A stretch of DNA of 64,000 bases from NCBI RefSeq assembly GCF_017352095.1, contig NZ_CP071463.1, positions 1-64,000 on the forward strand, in the 5' to 3' direction. Within the stretch, counting starts at the first letter, position 1. Each line of letters begins with the position of its first letter. Origin of the DNA: Natrinema longum (lineage in GTDB: Archaea; Halobacteriota; Halobacteria; Halobacteriales; Natrialbaceae). This document shows, in pieces, positions 36,848 to 45,631 of the stretch. The position numbers and the translations under genes are program-made. A model generated the notes under the pieces. That model searched no databases. It was not told the DNA's origin and was given only the letters and a program-made list of their open reading frames with translations.

Positions 36848-38329
36848 TTACTCGAAGACGAAGTAATCGCGTTCCTCGCCCTGGACGGAGATCCACTTTG
36901 GCTCGGTGAGTTCCTGTACGATCCACTCGCCGTGGTAGCGGCCGAGCCCGGACTGCTTGACGCCGCCGAAGGGCGCGTTGTGGTCCTCGTTGATCGGCTG
37001 GTCGTTGATGTGGACCATTCCGGCCTCGACCCGATCGGCGAGGTCGCGGGCACGCTCGGCGTCCTCGCAAAAGACCGACGCCGAGAGGCCGTACTCGGTG
37101 TCGTTGGCCAGTTCGATCGCCTCCTCGTCGTCCGAGAACGGGATCACGGGCGCGACGGGGCCGAAGTGTTCGTTACACGCCGTCGGCATGTCGTTGGTAC
37201 AGTCCGAGAGGACCGTCGGTTCGACGAACAGGTCGTCGGCCTCGCCGCCGGTCTCGAGGGTCGCGCCCGCCTCGAGCGAGCCCTCGATGAAGTCGACCAG
37301 GTCGTCGCGCTGGGTTTCGTTCTGGACCGGGCCGAACGTCACGTCGTCGTTTTCGGAGGGGTCGCCGATCACGAGCGACTCGGCGTGGTCGACGAGCAAG
37401 TCGACGTACTCGTCGTAGCGGTCTTCGTGGACCAGATGCCGGTTGATCGAGATACAGACCTGGCCCTGGTGGAAGAAGGAGCCGAACGCGCCGGCGCGGG
37501 CGGCCTTCTCGAGGTCGGCGTCGTCGGTGACGATGAACGGCGCGTTACCGCCGAGTTCGAGGGCCGGCAGCGCGAGGTTCTTGCCGGCCTGCTCGGCGAC
37601 GCCCTTGCCGACGGCCGTCGAGCCCGTAAAGGAGACAACCCGTGGGGTCGGGTGCCCGGCCATTCGGTCGCCGATCTCCGAGCCACGACCGGTGACGACG
37701 TTGATGACGCCGTCGGGGACGCCCGCGGCCTCACAGAGCTTCGCGACGAGGAGTCCGCCCGTGATCGGGGTGTCCGTCGCGGGCTTCAGGACGACCGTGT
37801 TGCCCAGCGCGATCGCCGGGGCGACCGCACGGAGGGTGAGATGCAGCGGGAAGTTCCACGGCGAGATGACGCCGACGACGCCGACCGGCTCGTAGACGAT
37901 GTGGTTGTCCTTGTCCTCGATCGACGGCGACGGCCGGACCTCCTCCTCGGGGGCCTCGAGTTCGAGTGCCATCTCCACGTCGCCGGTCGCGGTCGCGAAC
38001 TCGCCCATCGCGCGATAGCCCGGCGTCCCGGCTTCGGTCGCGAGCAAGCCGGCGATCGCCTCGAAATTGTCGTTGAGTTCCGCGAGCAGGTTCTCGACGA
38101 TCTCGTTGCGCTCCGCACGTGGGGTCTCCGCCCACGCCGGCTGTGCGGCCTCGGCGGCCTCGTAGGCCGCGTCGACGTCGGCCTCCGTGGCCGCCGGGAC
38201 CTCCGTAAACACTTCCTGTTTCGCCGGGTTCTCTACCGGGATCGTGTCGCCGCTCGAGGCATCACGCCACTCGCCGTCGATGTAAATCCCGTTCCAGTCC
38301 GCCTGCGGCTCGAGTGCTGGGCCAGTCAT
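36848..38329 (-). CDS. NAD(P)-dependent aldehyde dehydrogenase
   Basis: The 493-aa enzyme oxidises an aldehyde to its acid. Motifs: SPWNFP with Asn159, LKPA with Lys182, FTGSTAVGK (NAD-binding, about 234-242), catalytic base Glu258 (LELGGNAPF) and nucleophile Cys292 (GQVCISINR). GQVC..INRHLVHE resembles the benzaldehyde/vanillin/generic ALDH branch, but the substrate is not determinable. Single gene, convergent with the subtilase. Confidence 0.93.
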   Translation of the reverse strand: MTGPALEPQADWNGIYIDGEWRDASSGDTIPVENPAKQEVFTEVPAATEADVDAAYEAAEAAQPAWAETPRAERNEIVENLLAELNDNFEAIAGLLATEAGTPGYRAMGEFATATGDVEMALELEAPEEEVRPSPSIEDKDNHIVYEPVGVVGVISPWNFPLHLTLRAVAPAIALGNTVVLKPATDTPITGGLLVAKLCEAAGVPDGVINVVTGRGSEIGDRMAGHPTPRVVSFTGSTAVGKGVAEQAGKNLALPALELGGNAPFIVTDDADLEKAARAGAFGSFFHQGQVCISINRHLVHEDRYDEYVDLLVDHAESLVIGDPSENDDVTFGPVQNETQRDDLVDFIEGSLEAGATLETGGEADDLFVEPTVLSDCTNDMPTACNEHFGPVAPVIPFSDDEEAIELANDTEYGLSASVFCEDAERARDLADRVEAGMVHINDQPINEDHNAPFGGVKQSGLGRYHGEWIVQELTEPKWISVQGEERDYFVFE

Positions 38330-38716
38330 CGTACGACGCAGGTACGGGAGGTTCGATGAAATGTTTTTGTCAACCGGAGACGGTCAGGTTACAAGTTCGT
38401 AACCGCGATTATTTATGTGTCGAGCAGTGGCGGGTCGATCGCGCGCGGTTCGCCTCGAGAGCCCTCGTTTCCGTGGTCCGCCTCGGGAGAGGGATCGAGA
38501 AGCGCTCTCGTGTCCGTTCACATGGTCTACGGGACCGTTAGTCTCGTACCAGTCGCACAGTTCGTGGAACCGTCGGTTCGCGCGATTCGTTTTCCGAGGC
38601 ACTCGTTGTCTCGTTCGTTCACCGCGGTCCAGCGCGCTTCCTCCACGCCAGTTACGAGGGACGCGGGTCGCTGGCCGACGAAAAGACATTACTACGCTGC
38701 GGCTGATAGCTCGAGT
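38330..38716. other. Divergent intergenic region, no gene called
   Basis: This 387-nt gap holds promoters for the aldehyde dehydrogenase (minus) and gcvT (plus). TTATTTATG at about 38409-38417 is an AT-rich TATA-like tract. Several long open frames cross it, but they are Arg/Ser-rich shadows typical of GC-rich noncoding DNA. Confidence 0.45.
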
Positions 38717-39817
38717 ATGCCGCTTCAGACGCCGCCGTTACGTGGGATACACGACGAGCGCGGGGCGAAGTTCACGGAGTTTGGCGGCTGGGACATGCCG
38801 GTCGAGTTCGATTCGATCCAGACCGAGCACGCCGCTGTCCGGGAGGACGTCGGGGTCTTCGACGTCTCGCATATGGGCCAGATCCACGTCACCGGACCGG
38901 ACGCGACGGCGTTGATGCAACGCCTGACGTCGAACGACGTCTCGCGGCTCGCGGTCGGCGACTCCCAGTACGCCGCGATCACCGACGAGGACGGGATCAT
39001 CGTCGACGACACCGTCGTCTATCGGCTCCCCGACGAGAGCGACGATCCGACCTACCTGTTCGTTCCCAACGCCGGCACCGACGAGGCGACCCACGAACGG
39101 TGGCTCAGCTACCGCAACGAGTGGGAGCTCGAGGCGACCGTCGACAACCGGACCGACGAGTACGCGATGTTCGCCGTCCAGGGACCGAACGCGGCTGACC
39201 GCCTCGAGCGCGTCACCGACGAATCGGTGGCCGATCTCGCCCGGTTCGAGGCGCGGTACGCGACGATCGACGGCGTCGACTGCTGGACGGCCCGGACGGG
39301 CTACACCGGCGAGGACGGCTTCGAACTGATCGTCCCCTGGGCGGCAGCCGAGGAGACCTGGACCGCGTTCGACTGCCAGCCCTGCGGGCTCGGGGCCCGC
39401 GATACGCTCCGGATCGAGGCCGGATTGTTGCTCGCCGGGCAGGACTTCGACGCGGAGTCGAACCCGCGGACGCCCTACGAGGCCGGGATCGGCTTTACCG
39501 TCGCACTCGAGACGGAGTTCGTCGGTCGGGACGCGCTCGCGGCGATCGAGGAGGCAGGCGTCGACGAGCGACTCGTCGGCTTCCAGTTGATCGATCGCGG
39601 CGTCCCCCGACACGGCTACGACATCACGAACGCCGAGAGCCGGGTCATCGGCACCGTCACCAGCGGGACGATGAGTCCGACCGTCGAGAAACCGATCGGT
39701 CTGGGCTACGTGCCCGTGGCGTACGCGGAGCCGGGGACCACGCTGCAGGTCGTCGTCCGCGGCCAATCGAAGAAAGCACGAGTCGAAACCACACCCTTCA
39801 TCGAGACAGTACAATGA
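38717..39817 (+). CDS. gcvT: Glycine cleavage system aminomethyltransferase (T-protein)
   Basis: The 366-aa T-protein takes the aminomethyl carried on GcvH and yields ammonia and 5,10-methylene-tetrahydrofolate (or the archaeal pterin used). The start at the ATG at 38717 gives the family N-terminus ([18 protein letters not shown]). Markers are [20 protein letters not shown], the Asp in that segment, and late GFEL and [11 protein letters not shown]. Its stop overlaps gcvH by 4 nt. The P-protein genes are elsewhere (19.3-22.1 kb). Confidence 0.95.
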   Translation: MPLQTPPLRGIHDERGAKFTEFGGWDMPVEFDSIQTEHAAVREDVGVFDVSHMGQIHVTGPDATALMQRLTSNDVSRLAVGDSQYAAITDEDGIIVDDTVVYRLPDESDDPTYLFVPNAGTDEATHERWLSYRNEWELEATVDNRTDEYAMFAVQGPNAADRLERVTDESVADLARFEARYATIDGVDCWTARTGYTGEDGFELIVPWAAAEETWTAFDCQPCGLGARDTLRIEAGLLLAGQDFDAESNPRTPYEAGIGFTVALETEFVGRDALAAIEEAGVDERLVGFQLIDRGVPRHGYDITNAESRVIGTVTSGTMSPTVEKPIGLGYVPVAYAEPGTTLQVVVRGQSKKARVETTPFIETVQ

Positions 39818-40197
39818 GCTTCGACGTTCCAGACGAGAGACGGTATCTAGAATCACACGAGTGGGCACTCGAGACAGACGGCGTCGTCCGCGTGGGCATC
39901 TCCGATTTCGCACAGGACGAACTCGGCGACGTGGTCTTCGTCGAACTCCCCGACGAGGGCGACGTCCTCGAGGGGGGAACGGAGTTCGGCGTCGTCGAAT
40001 CGATCAAGGCCGTTTCCGACCTCTACGCGCCCGTCGGCGGCGAGGTCGTCGCGATCAACGAGGCGCTGTTCGACGCCCCCGAACTCGTCAACGAGGACCC
40101 CTTCGGCGAGGGCTGGATGCTCGAGATCGACGCCGACGATCCCGACGAACTCGAGGCCCTGCTGACCGCCGACGAGTACGAAGACCAGATCGCCTGA
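39814..40197 (+). CDS. gcvH: Glycine cleavage system H-protein
   Basis: The 127-aa lipoyl carrier shuttles aminomethyl and electrons between P, T and L proteins. The lipoylated Lys is residue 65 in [12 protein letters not shown]. The hybrid-motif barrel is complete. It is translated from an ATG overlapping the gcvT stop by 4 nt. No lipoate ligase or L-protein gene is in the window. A decayed palindromic element appears to follow the gene. Confidence 0.95.
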   Translation: MSFDVPDERRYLESHEWALETDGVVRVGISDFAQDELGDVVFVELPDEGDVLEGGTEFGVVESIKAVSDLYAPVGGEVVAINEALFDAPELVNEDPFGEGWMLEIDADDPDELEALLTADEYEDQIA

Positions 40198-40206
40198 CTC
40201 GCGGCC

Positions 40207-40250
40207 CATACGAACGCCTCTCCGTCAGTGACGGCACAACGAAAGGCGGT
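40207..40250 (+). repeat. Possible decayed palindromic element (copy E) after gcvH
   Basis: The segment from CATACG to about 40250 matches the outer arms of copy A (minus strand): 18 of 23 positions on the left arm, including TCCGTCAGTG, and GGCACAAC-AAA on the right arm, while the inner hairpin is missing. Flanking ACTCGCG (40197-40203) and CGCGAGT (40252-40258) add an outer stem. Unlike copies A-D it starts 12 nt after the stop codon. Confidence 0.4.
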
Positions 40251-40353
40251 TCGCGAGTGCGCCGGCAAGTCGACTGATTGCGGAGGGAAGTGCGGGCGTA
40301 CAACGGCAGGACACCGTGTGGGAGTACGTACCGTTGGGCCACCGGACGAGACG

Positions 40354-41064
40354 CTACTCGAGACTGACGAGGTACTCGAGCATCTCGTCGAGGGGTGCGT
40401 TCGTCACGGCCAGCGAGTAGCCGTCGATCCGCGCCAGATCGGCAGCGTGGTCCCAGAGGTCGCCCTCGTCGATACCGTGGAGGATAACGGCGTTGGGCGT
40501 CGGGTTGACGACCCGAAGCGCCACGAGCGGCGACTCCCCGCGCGTCACGCCCGTAAACACGAGGACGCGGTTCGTGCTCTGCCCGTAGAGCCGGAAGAAC
40601 TCCTCGCTCGAGAGGCGCGTGATCGCTTTGATGCTGTCGATAACGGTGTGCCCGCTGACGCTGTCGGTACTGCTCGAGGCGATTTCGGTCGCCTCGAGGT
40701 CGTCGTAGAGCCTCTCGAGGGGAAGGGACGTAGCGTACTCGCGGAGATCGTAGACGACATCGCTCTCGAAGCCCGCCGAGAGGACGCGACCGTACTGTCG
40801 GATGCGCTCGCCGCCGCGGCGTTCGTCGATCGCGAGCAACCCCTCGACGAGTCGGCCGACGACGCCGATGCCGGGACTCTCGCGGCGGCCGCTCTCGTAG
40901 TCGGAGATGACCGACGACGAGACCTCGAGTTCGGCCGCGAGGTCGGTCTGTGAGACGTTGAAGTCGGTGCGCCACTTGCGCAGGGTCGCACCGGGATCGT
41001 CGCTCAACGTGATCTCACCGGCGATCTTCTCCGCGAGTTCTCGTTTCGGTCCGCGTCCGCCCAT
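40354..41064 (-). CDS. XRE-type HTH transcriptional regulator (COG1395-like)
   Basis: The 236-aa protein has an N-terminal helix-turn-helix (about 28-75, WRTDFNVSQTDLAAELEVSSSVISDYESGRR) of the Cro/C1 type, then a C-terminal domain of about 150 residues conserved in archaeal putative HTH-type regulatory proteins (SGHTVIDSIKAITRLSSEEFFRLYGQ). Such regulators occur singly in most haloarchaea and their targets are unknown. It is transcribed toward gcvH. Confidence 0.85.
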   Translation of the reverse strand: MGGRGPKRELAEKIAGEITLSDDPGATLRKWRTDFNVSQTDLAAELEVSSSVISDYESGRRESPGIGVVGRLVEGLLAIDERRGGERIRQYGRVLSAGFESDVVYDLREYATSLPLERLYDDLEATEIASSSTDSVSGHTVIDSIKAITRLSSEEFFRLYGQSTNRVLVFTGVTRGESPLVALRVVNPTPNAVILHGIDEGDLWDHAADLARIDGYSLAVTNAPLDEMLEYLVSLE

Positions 41065-41176
41065 ATCCGTCGGTCGAGCGGTCGGTCCAAGTAGCTACCG
41101 AAGACGAAGTGGTCGTCTCGAGGCGGAACGAACGTCGACGACCGGCGTCTACTCGGGTCGTCCGTCGCGGTGTCGA

Positions 41177-41863
41177 ATGCCCCAACAGTCAAGCCCCCGC
41201 GGTTCGAGTCGGTGGGATGTGCCATCGACCGTCGTCCACGTCGCGTTCGCAGGACTGATCGGGGTCGCCTTGCTCGGCGACGAGTTCGACACGCGGGCGA
41301 TCGCGATCGTGATGGCGTGTAGCGCCGTGCTGGATCTCGACACGTTGGTCGGCATCGTGGTGCCGGGCACCCACCGCGCGGCCTTTCACAACCTCTGGAT
41401 CGTCCTCGTCCCCGCCGCCGCCCTGCTGTGGGACGGTGCGATCCGCGATCGATCGATCGTCCGGGACCGGTGGGGCGAGTACGGCCACCGCATCGCGTGG
41501 GCCAGTTTGGCCGGACTGCTCTTCGCACACGTGCTGTTCGACGCGTTCTTCAACGGCGTCAACCTCTTCTGGCCGGTCCACGACCGGTTTTACGACCTGT
41601 CCGGATCGCTCCTCGTGACCGACCAGCGCGGGCTCGTCCAGACGTTCGTCGAACTCGATGCCGGAACCGTAGCCGAGTCGACGGCCCGCGGGACCACCGA
41701 AAACACCCACTACAGGACCGGGTTCGATCCCACTCGAGACGAATCGGCGACCGCCGTCGAACGGATCTTCCCCATCGCGGCGACCGGCGAACGGTTCGTC
41801 CTCGCCGTCGCCGGCTTCGCGACGGTTCTCGTGCGGATCGTCGAAGACCGACGGGGAGACTGA
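41177..41863 (+). CDS. Membrane-bound metal-dependent hydrolase-like protein (YdjM/DUF457 family)
   Basis: The 228-aa protein starts at the ATG at 41177 (MPQQSSPRGSS). It has four or five hydrophobic segments. Potential metal ligands are DLDT (about 52-55), THRAAFHNLWIV (His pair, about 65-76) and a later HVLFDAFFNGVN segment, the HxxxD pattern of the LexA-regulated inner-membrane hydrolase family. The reaction is unknown. Single gene convergent with the CinA-like gene. Confidence 0.8.
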   Translation: MPQQSSPRGSSRWDVPSTVVHVAFAGLIGVALLGDEFDTRAIAIVMACSAVLDLDTLVGIVVPGTHRAAFHNLWIVLVPAAALLWDGAIRDRSIVRDRWGEYGHRIAWASLAGLLFAHVLFDAFFNGVNLFWPVHDRFYDLSGSLLVTDQRGLVQTFVELDAGTVAESTARGTTENTHYRTGFDPTRDESATAVERIFPIAATGERFVLAVAGFATVLVRIVEDRRGD

Positions 41864-41903
41864 CGTCGGCCCGAGACAGGGTCGATCGGGTTCCCCGCGA
41901 CCG

Positions 41904-42653
41904 CTACTCGCTTGCGGACGGTGGCGCGGTCGTCTCCACGCGCTCGCGGAGCCACGCGATCGCCGCCTCGACCGTCTCCGGGTCGGTACTCGAGACGCGG
42001 ATCCGCCCGGGCCGGTTCTCGCTTCGCGGATAACTCCCGACCGAAACGTCGAACCGGTCGGTGACGCCCTCGAGTACGTCGTGCAGCGATCCCTCGGGTG
42101 CCGGCGTGTACAGCGTGTCCGCGGTCGAATCGCCCTGAAACTCGTCGGCCACCGCGTCGAACATCGCCCGCATCTCGTCGGGGATGCCGGCGAAGACGTA
42201 GACGTTCTCGACGACGCAGCCGGGTGCCCACCCCTCGTCGACGACGATGGGCGTCGCACCCTCCGGGATCGAGGCCGCGGCATCGATATCGAGATGGAGC
42301 TCGTACTCCTCGACTAGGTCGGGGTTTTCCTCCCGGAACGCCGCCGCCTTCTCGATCAACCCCGCTCGAATCTCGCCGTGGACGACGAACTCGCGCTCGA
42401 GGCCGTCGGCGACCGCCTCGACGGTCACGTCGTCGGGGGTCCCGCCGATCCCGCCAGTGACGATCACGGCGTCGAACTCGTCGCTCCACCGGGCGACGGA
42501 GTCGGCGATGAGTTCGCGGTCGTCGGGAATCGTCAGGATTCGCTGTACTGTGCTGCCCCGCTCGGTGATCCGCTCGGCCAGCCACGACGCGTTGGTATTG
42601 GTCGTCGACCCCGCGAGAATCTCGTCGCCGACGGTGACGATCGCGACGTTCAT
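41904..42653 (-). CDS. CinA-like molybdopterin-binding domain protein
   Basis: The 249-aa protein matches the N-terminal (MoCF-like) domain of competence/damage-inducible protein A: VGDEILAG (8-15), T.TN..WLAERI, then VTGGIGGTPDDVT (about 65-77). It lacks the C-terminal nicotinamide-nucleotide amidohydrolase domain. Stand-alone archaeal versions are sometimes suggested to hydrolyse ADP-ribose-type nucleotides, but the role is unproven. The gene ends 40 nt from the convergent membrane hydrolase gene. Confidence 0.88.
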   Translation of the reverse strand: MNVAIVTVGDEILAGSTTNTNASWLAERITERGSTVQRILTIPDDRELIADSVARWSDEFDAVIVTGGIGGTPDDVTVEAVADGLEREFVVHGEIRAGLIEKAAAFREENPDLVEEYELHLDIDAAASIPEGATPIVVDEGWAPGCVVENVYVFAGIPDEMRAMFDAVADEFQGDSTADTLYTPAPEGSLHDVLEGVTDRFDVSVGSYPRSENRPGRIRVSSTDPETVEAAIAWLRERVETTAPPSASE

Positions 42654-43006
42654 AACCGGTATTCGAGTTCCGGGCAGTTATCCGCTCCGGCATCCGGTCG
42701 GCAGTCGATGCGGAAAACAGCGCTCGAGCGCTCGCCGAGACGGCTGTGCGCACTCGGCGGTCCGGGGAACCGTCGGTTGCCGTCCGTCATCGATCGCCAG
42801 CGCCACGGTTTTGTAAGCCGTGTGCCAACTGCACGTATGGTCGTTGACACGGGCGACGGGAGTATCGCTGTCGCCCCGTCGCCAAGCGATGCGTGCCGTT
42901 CCGCCGATTCGAACCCGATGGACGATCGAATCGGCCGTAGAACACGGAGCGAGTCCGCCCGTATATCGCCGGTCTCGAACCGCTCACAGCCGTCACGGAG
43001 GGAACG
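42654..43006. other. Divergent intergenic region, no gene called
   Basis: A 353-nt gap between the CinA-like gene (minus) and the transporter gene (plus). Open frames cross it on the plus strand but are Arg/Pro/Ser-rich. I see no RNA gene or repeat. Confidence 0.4.
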
Positions 43007-44353
43007 ATGGTAGCGGCGGATCTCGCCTTCTCGTTCGGGCGACTCCTCTTTGCCTTCTTCCTGGTCTTCCTGAACGGCTTTTTCGTCGCCGCAGAGTTCG
43101 CGTACGTCCGCATCCGGCCGACGCAGATCCAGACCCTGGTCGACGAGGGCCGGTCGTCGGCGAAACTCGTCCAGGAGGCCGAGGAGAACCTGGACGACTA
43201 CCTCGCGACGACCCAGCTGGGGATCACGATCGCCTCGCTGGGGCTGGGGTGGGTCGGTGAACCCGCCATCGCTTCGCTTCTCGAGCCCGTGTTAGGGCCG
43301 ATGCTCCCCGCGGGAACGCTTCATCTCGTGTCGATCGCGATCGGATTCAGCATCATCACCTTCCTACACGTCGTCTTCGGGGAGCTCGCGCCCAAGACCC
43401 TCGCCATCGCCGACGCCGAACGGATCGCGTTGCTCGTCGCCGCGCCGATGAAGTTCTTCTACTACATCTTCATCCCCGGGATTATCGTGTTCAACGGCAC
43501 GGCGAACTTCTTCACCCGACTCATCGGCGTCGCGCCGGCCTCCGAGCGCGACGAGAGTCACAGCGAGGAAGAGATCCTGCGGATCGTTTCCCAGTCGGGC
43601 CGACAGGGTGCCGTCGAGATGGCGGAAGTCGAGATGATCGAATCGATCTTCGACCTCAGCGACACGGTCGCTCGAGAGGTGATGATCCCCCGCCCTGACG
43701 TCGTTACCGTCCGCGCCGGGATGCCACTCTCGGAGCTCCGGGGCGTGGCGGCCAGCGGGACCTACACCCGGTTCCCCGTGGTCGACGAGGAGGCTGACCA
43801 GCCCGTCGTCGGATTCGTTCACGCGAAAGACGTGCTGCAGGCCATCGAGACCGCGGACGGCGGCGACGAACCGACCGCTCACGATCTCGCTCGAGACATC
43901 ATCATCGTCCCCGAGACTCGACGGATCGACGAGGTTCTCGGGGAATTCCGTCGGCAGAACGTCCAGATGGCCGTCGTCATCGACGAGTGGGGTGCCTTCG
44001 AGGGCATCCTCACCATCGAGGACGTCATCGAGGAAGTCGTCGGAGAGATCCAAGACGAGTTCGACGTCGCCGAAATGGAGCCCTCGGTCGACGAACTCCC
44101 CGACGGCCGCTACGCCATGGACGGCGGGGTCTCCCTGGCGGACGTCAACGAACTCCTCGGTACGGCGTTCGAAGGCGATGCGTTCGACACCATCGGCGGC
44201 CTCGTGTTGAGTCGCCTCGGCCGCGCACCGGAAATCGGCGACGCGATCGAAGCCGACGGCTACGAGGTGACCGTCGAGGACGTGGAGGGGACGCGGATCT
44301 CGAGCGTGATCGTGAGCGAGGTCGTCCCGGAGGCCGAGGAGTCGACCGATTGA
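43007..44353 (+). CDS. CNNM/HlyC-CorC family membrane protein with CBS domains
   Basis: The 448-aa protein has a DUF21 membrane domain (about 1-190, four hydrophobic segments, including LNGFFVAAEFAYVRIR and GELAPKTLAIADAERIA), a pair of CBS domains (about 205-345) and a C-terminal CorC/HlyC transporter-associated domain (about 360-440, DELPDGRYAMDGGVSLADVN). Relatives export or regulate Mg2+ or Co2+. The stop TGA is also the first triplet of palindromic element C. Confidence 0.92.
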   Translation: MVAADLAFSFGRLLFAFFLVFLNGFFVAAEFAYVRIRPTQIQTLVDEGRSSAKLVQEAEENLDDYLATTQLGITIASLGLGWVGEPAIASLLEPVLGPMLPAGTLHLVSIAIGFSIITFLHVVFGELAPKTLAIADAERIALLVAAPMKFFYYIFIPGIIVFNGTANFFTRLIGVAPASERDESHSEEEILRIVSQSGRQGAVEMAEVEMIESIFDLSDTVAREVMIPRPDVVTVRAGMPLSELRGVAASGTYTRFPVVDEEADQPVVGFVHAKDVLQAIETADGGDEPTAHDLARDIIIVPETRRIDEVLGEFRRQNVQMAVVIDEWGAFEGILTIEDVIEEVVGEIQDEFDVAEMEPSVDELPDGRYAMDGGVSLADVNELLGTAFEGDAFDTIGGLVLSRLGRAPEIGDAIEADGYEVTVEDVEGTRISSVIVSEVVPEAEESTD

Positions 44354-44434
44354 GACGGTCTCCTGTCCGTCAGGGCCGGTGGGACTGGGACCGCCTGCGG
44401 TCCCACCGAGAAATCGGGACAGCAAACCGTATGA
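44351..44434 (+). repeat. Palindromic element, copy C, at the stop codon of the CNNM-like gene
   Basis: An 84-bp copy starting TGAGACGGTCTCCTGTCCG, where TGA is the transporter stop codon, and ending CCGTATGA. Inner stem CGGTGGGAC (44377-44385) pairs with GTCCCACCG (44400-44408). Its first 23 nt equal those of copy A. Confidence 0.9.
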
Positions 44435-44623
44435 GACGCCGCGCGGGAACGCGACGCGGTTCGTGCTGTAATCGACGGGCTCTCCGCCGGATGTCATGTC
44501 GTGGGGCATTCCGTCTCGAGCCGATGGTCCGCCGTTGCGGACGGTCCCTCACAGATCCATGACTGTAATCAGATATAACATATCTGCGACATCTTTATGC
44601 TGTGAGATATGCTTCCTCCGGCT

Positions 44624-45538
44624 ATGGAACGACGGACTTTCATCGGCGTCTCGGGAGTCGGACTCGGACTTGCAGGCTGTCTCAACGCGGGTCTCGACGG
44701 ATCGGACGCCGCGAACGGGGCCGGAAACGAACCGGGCGAGACCACGGACGATTCGTTCGGCGACACGAATTCGTCCGGTGGCACCGGAACCGGGACGGAG
44801 ACCGACGACGATTCCGCTGTGGGGAGCGACGCCGAGAGCGAAGGTTCGGAGCGAACCGTCTCGTTTCCCTCCTGTTCCCGGGCAGAGATCACGGGCTCGT
44901 TCGAAGCCGACGATGTCGCCTTCGCGAGTACGGGGTTCTACGACGATGGCCTGTACGGAAACACCGTGGTCGAGGACGGGTTCGTCTTCGGCGAGGACGT
45001 CGACGCACCGTTCTCGGGCACGGTGGTGTTCGAGATCGGCGACGACTCCGCCGTCCACGAGAGCGACGACGAAATCACCGTCGAGATCCCGGCGTACGGC
45101 AGCGACGGCACCGTTATTTCGTCTCTCACGACCGACGAGATGGCGTATCGGACGGGAGGATCGACACACGGCAATCCGAACGCGCGTGAGTGTCTGCGCG
45201 AGATCGAGCCGGACGACGGCGAGACCGACGAGGGCGCGACGTTCGAACTGGTGAGCCTCGAGACGAACACCCCCATCGATTCCGGCGAGTTCCTCGAGGT
45301 GAGCGTCACAGTCGAGAACACCGGCGATGCCGCCGGCAGGCAGGACCTCGAGTTGATCGTCGGCCACAGCGCGGACCGAGTCGACCGGCACGCGGTGAGC
45401 CTCGACGGCGGGGAGCGGACGGTACTCACGACGGGGTACGAAACGCCACACGTCGACAGCGATCAGGAGTTTCCCGTCCGCATCGAATCGGCGGACGATT
45501 CGGCCGAGCGATCCGTGCTCGTCTACGGCGCGGACTGA
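44624..45538 (+). CDS. Tat-exported lipoprotein with CARDB-like C-terminal domain
   Basis: The 304-aa protein starts at the ATG at 44624. MERRTFIGVSGVGLGLAGC combines a twin-Arg motif with a lipobox (Cys19 after LAG). A Gly/Thr/Asp-rich linker (20-75) leads to a beta domain (about 76-190) and a CARDB-like adhesion domain (about 203-302, [19 protein letters not shown]). It is anchored outside the membrane; ligand unknown. A CTTTATG box lies about 30 nt upstream. Confidence 0.8.
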   Translation: MERRTFIGVSGVGLGLAGCLNAGLDGSDAANGAGNEPGETTDDSFGDTNSSGGTGTGTETDDDSAVGSDAESEGSERTVSFPSCSRAEITGSFEADDVAFASTGFYDDGLYGNTVVEDGFVFGEDVDAPFSGTVVFEIGDDSAVHESDDEITVEIPAYGSDGTVISSLTTDEMAYRTGGSTHGNPNARECLREIEPDDGETDEGATFELVSLETNTPIDSGEFLEVSVTVENTGDAAGRQDLELIVGHSADRVDRHAVSLDGGERTVLTTGYETPHVDSDQEFPVRIESADDSAERSVLVYGAD

Positions 45539-45579
45539 GAGGTCCCCTGTCCCGAGTGACTGACAGCGGTTCCGTCTGA

Positions 45580-45628
45580 GAACGCACCTGACGGTCCGTC
45601 CGCGGGCGTTCGATTCAGGGGTGCGTTC
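45580..45628. terminator. Long dyad between convergent lipoprotein and GCS2 genes
   Basis: GAACGCACC (45580-45588) pairs perfectly with GGTGCGTTC (45620-45628), with further CTGA/TCAG pairing inside after a bulge. It sits just beyond both stops (45538 plus, 45632 minus) and could serve both transcripts as a terminator or 3'-end hairpin. Confidence 0.45.
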
Positions 45629-45631
45629 CTC

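Noticed and set aside
42820-43260. Long plus-strand frame upstream of and overlapping the CNNM-like gene
   Set aside because: Arg/Pro-rich shadow frame; the 43007 frame has clear membrane and CBS domains.
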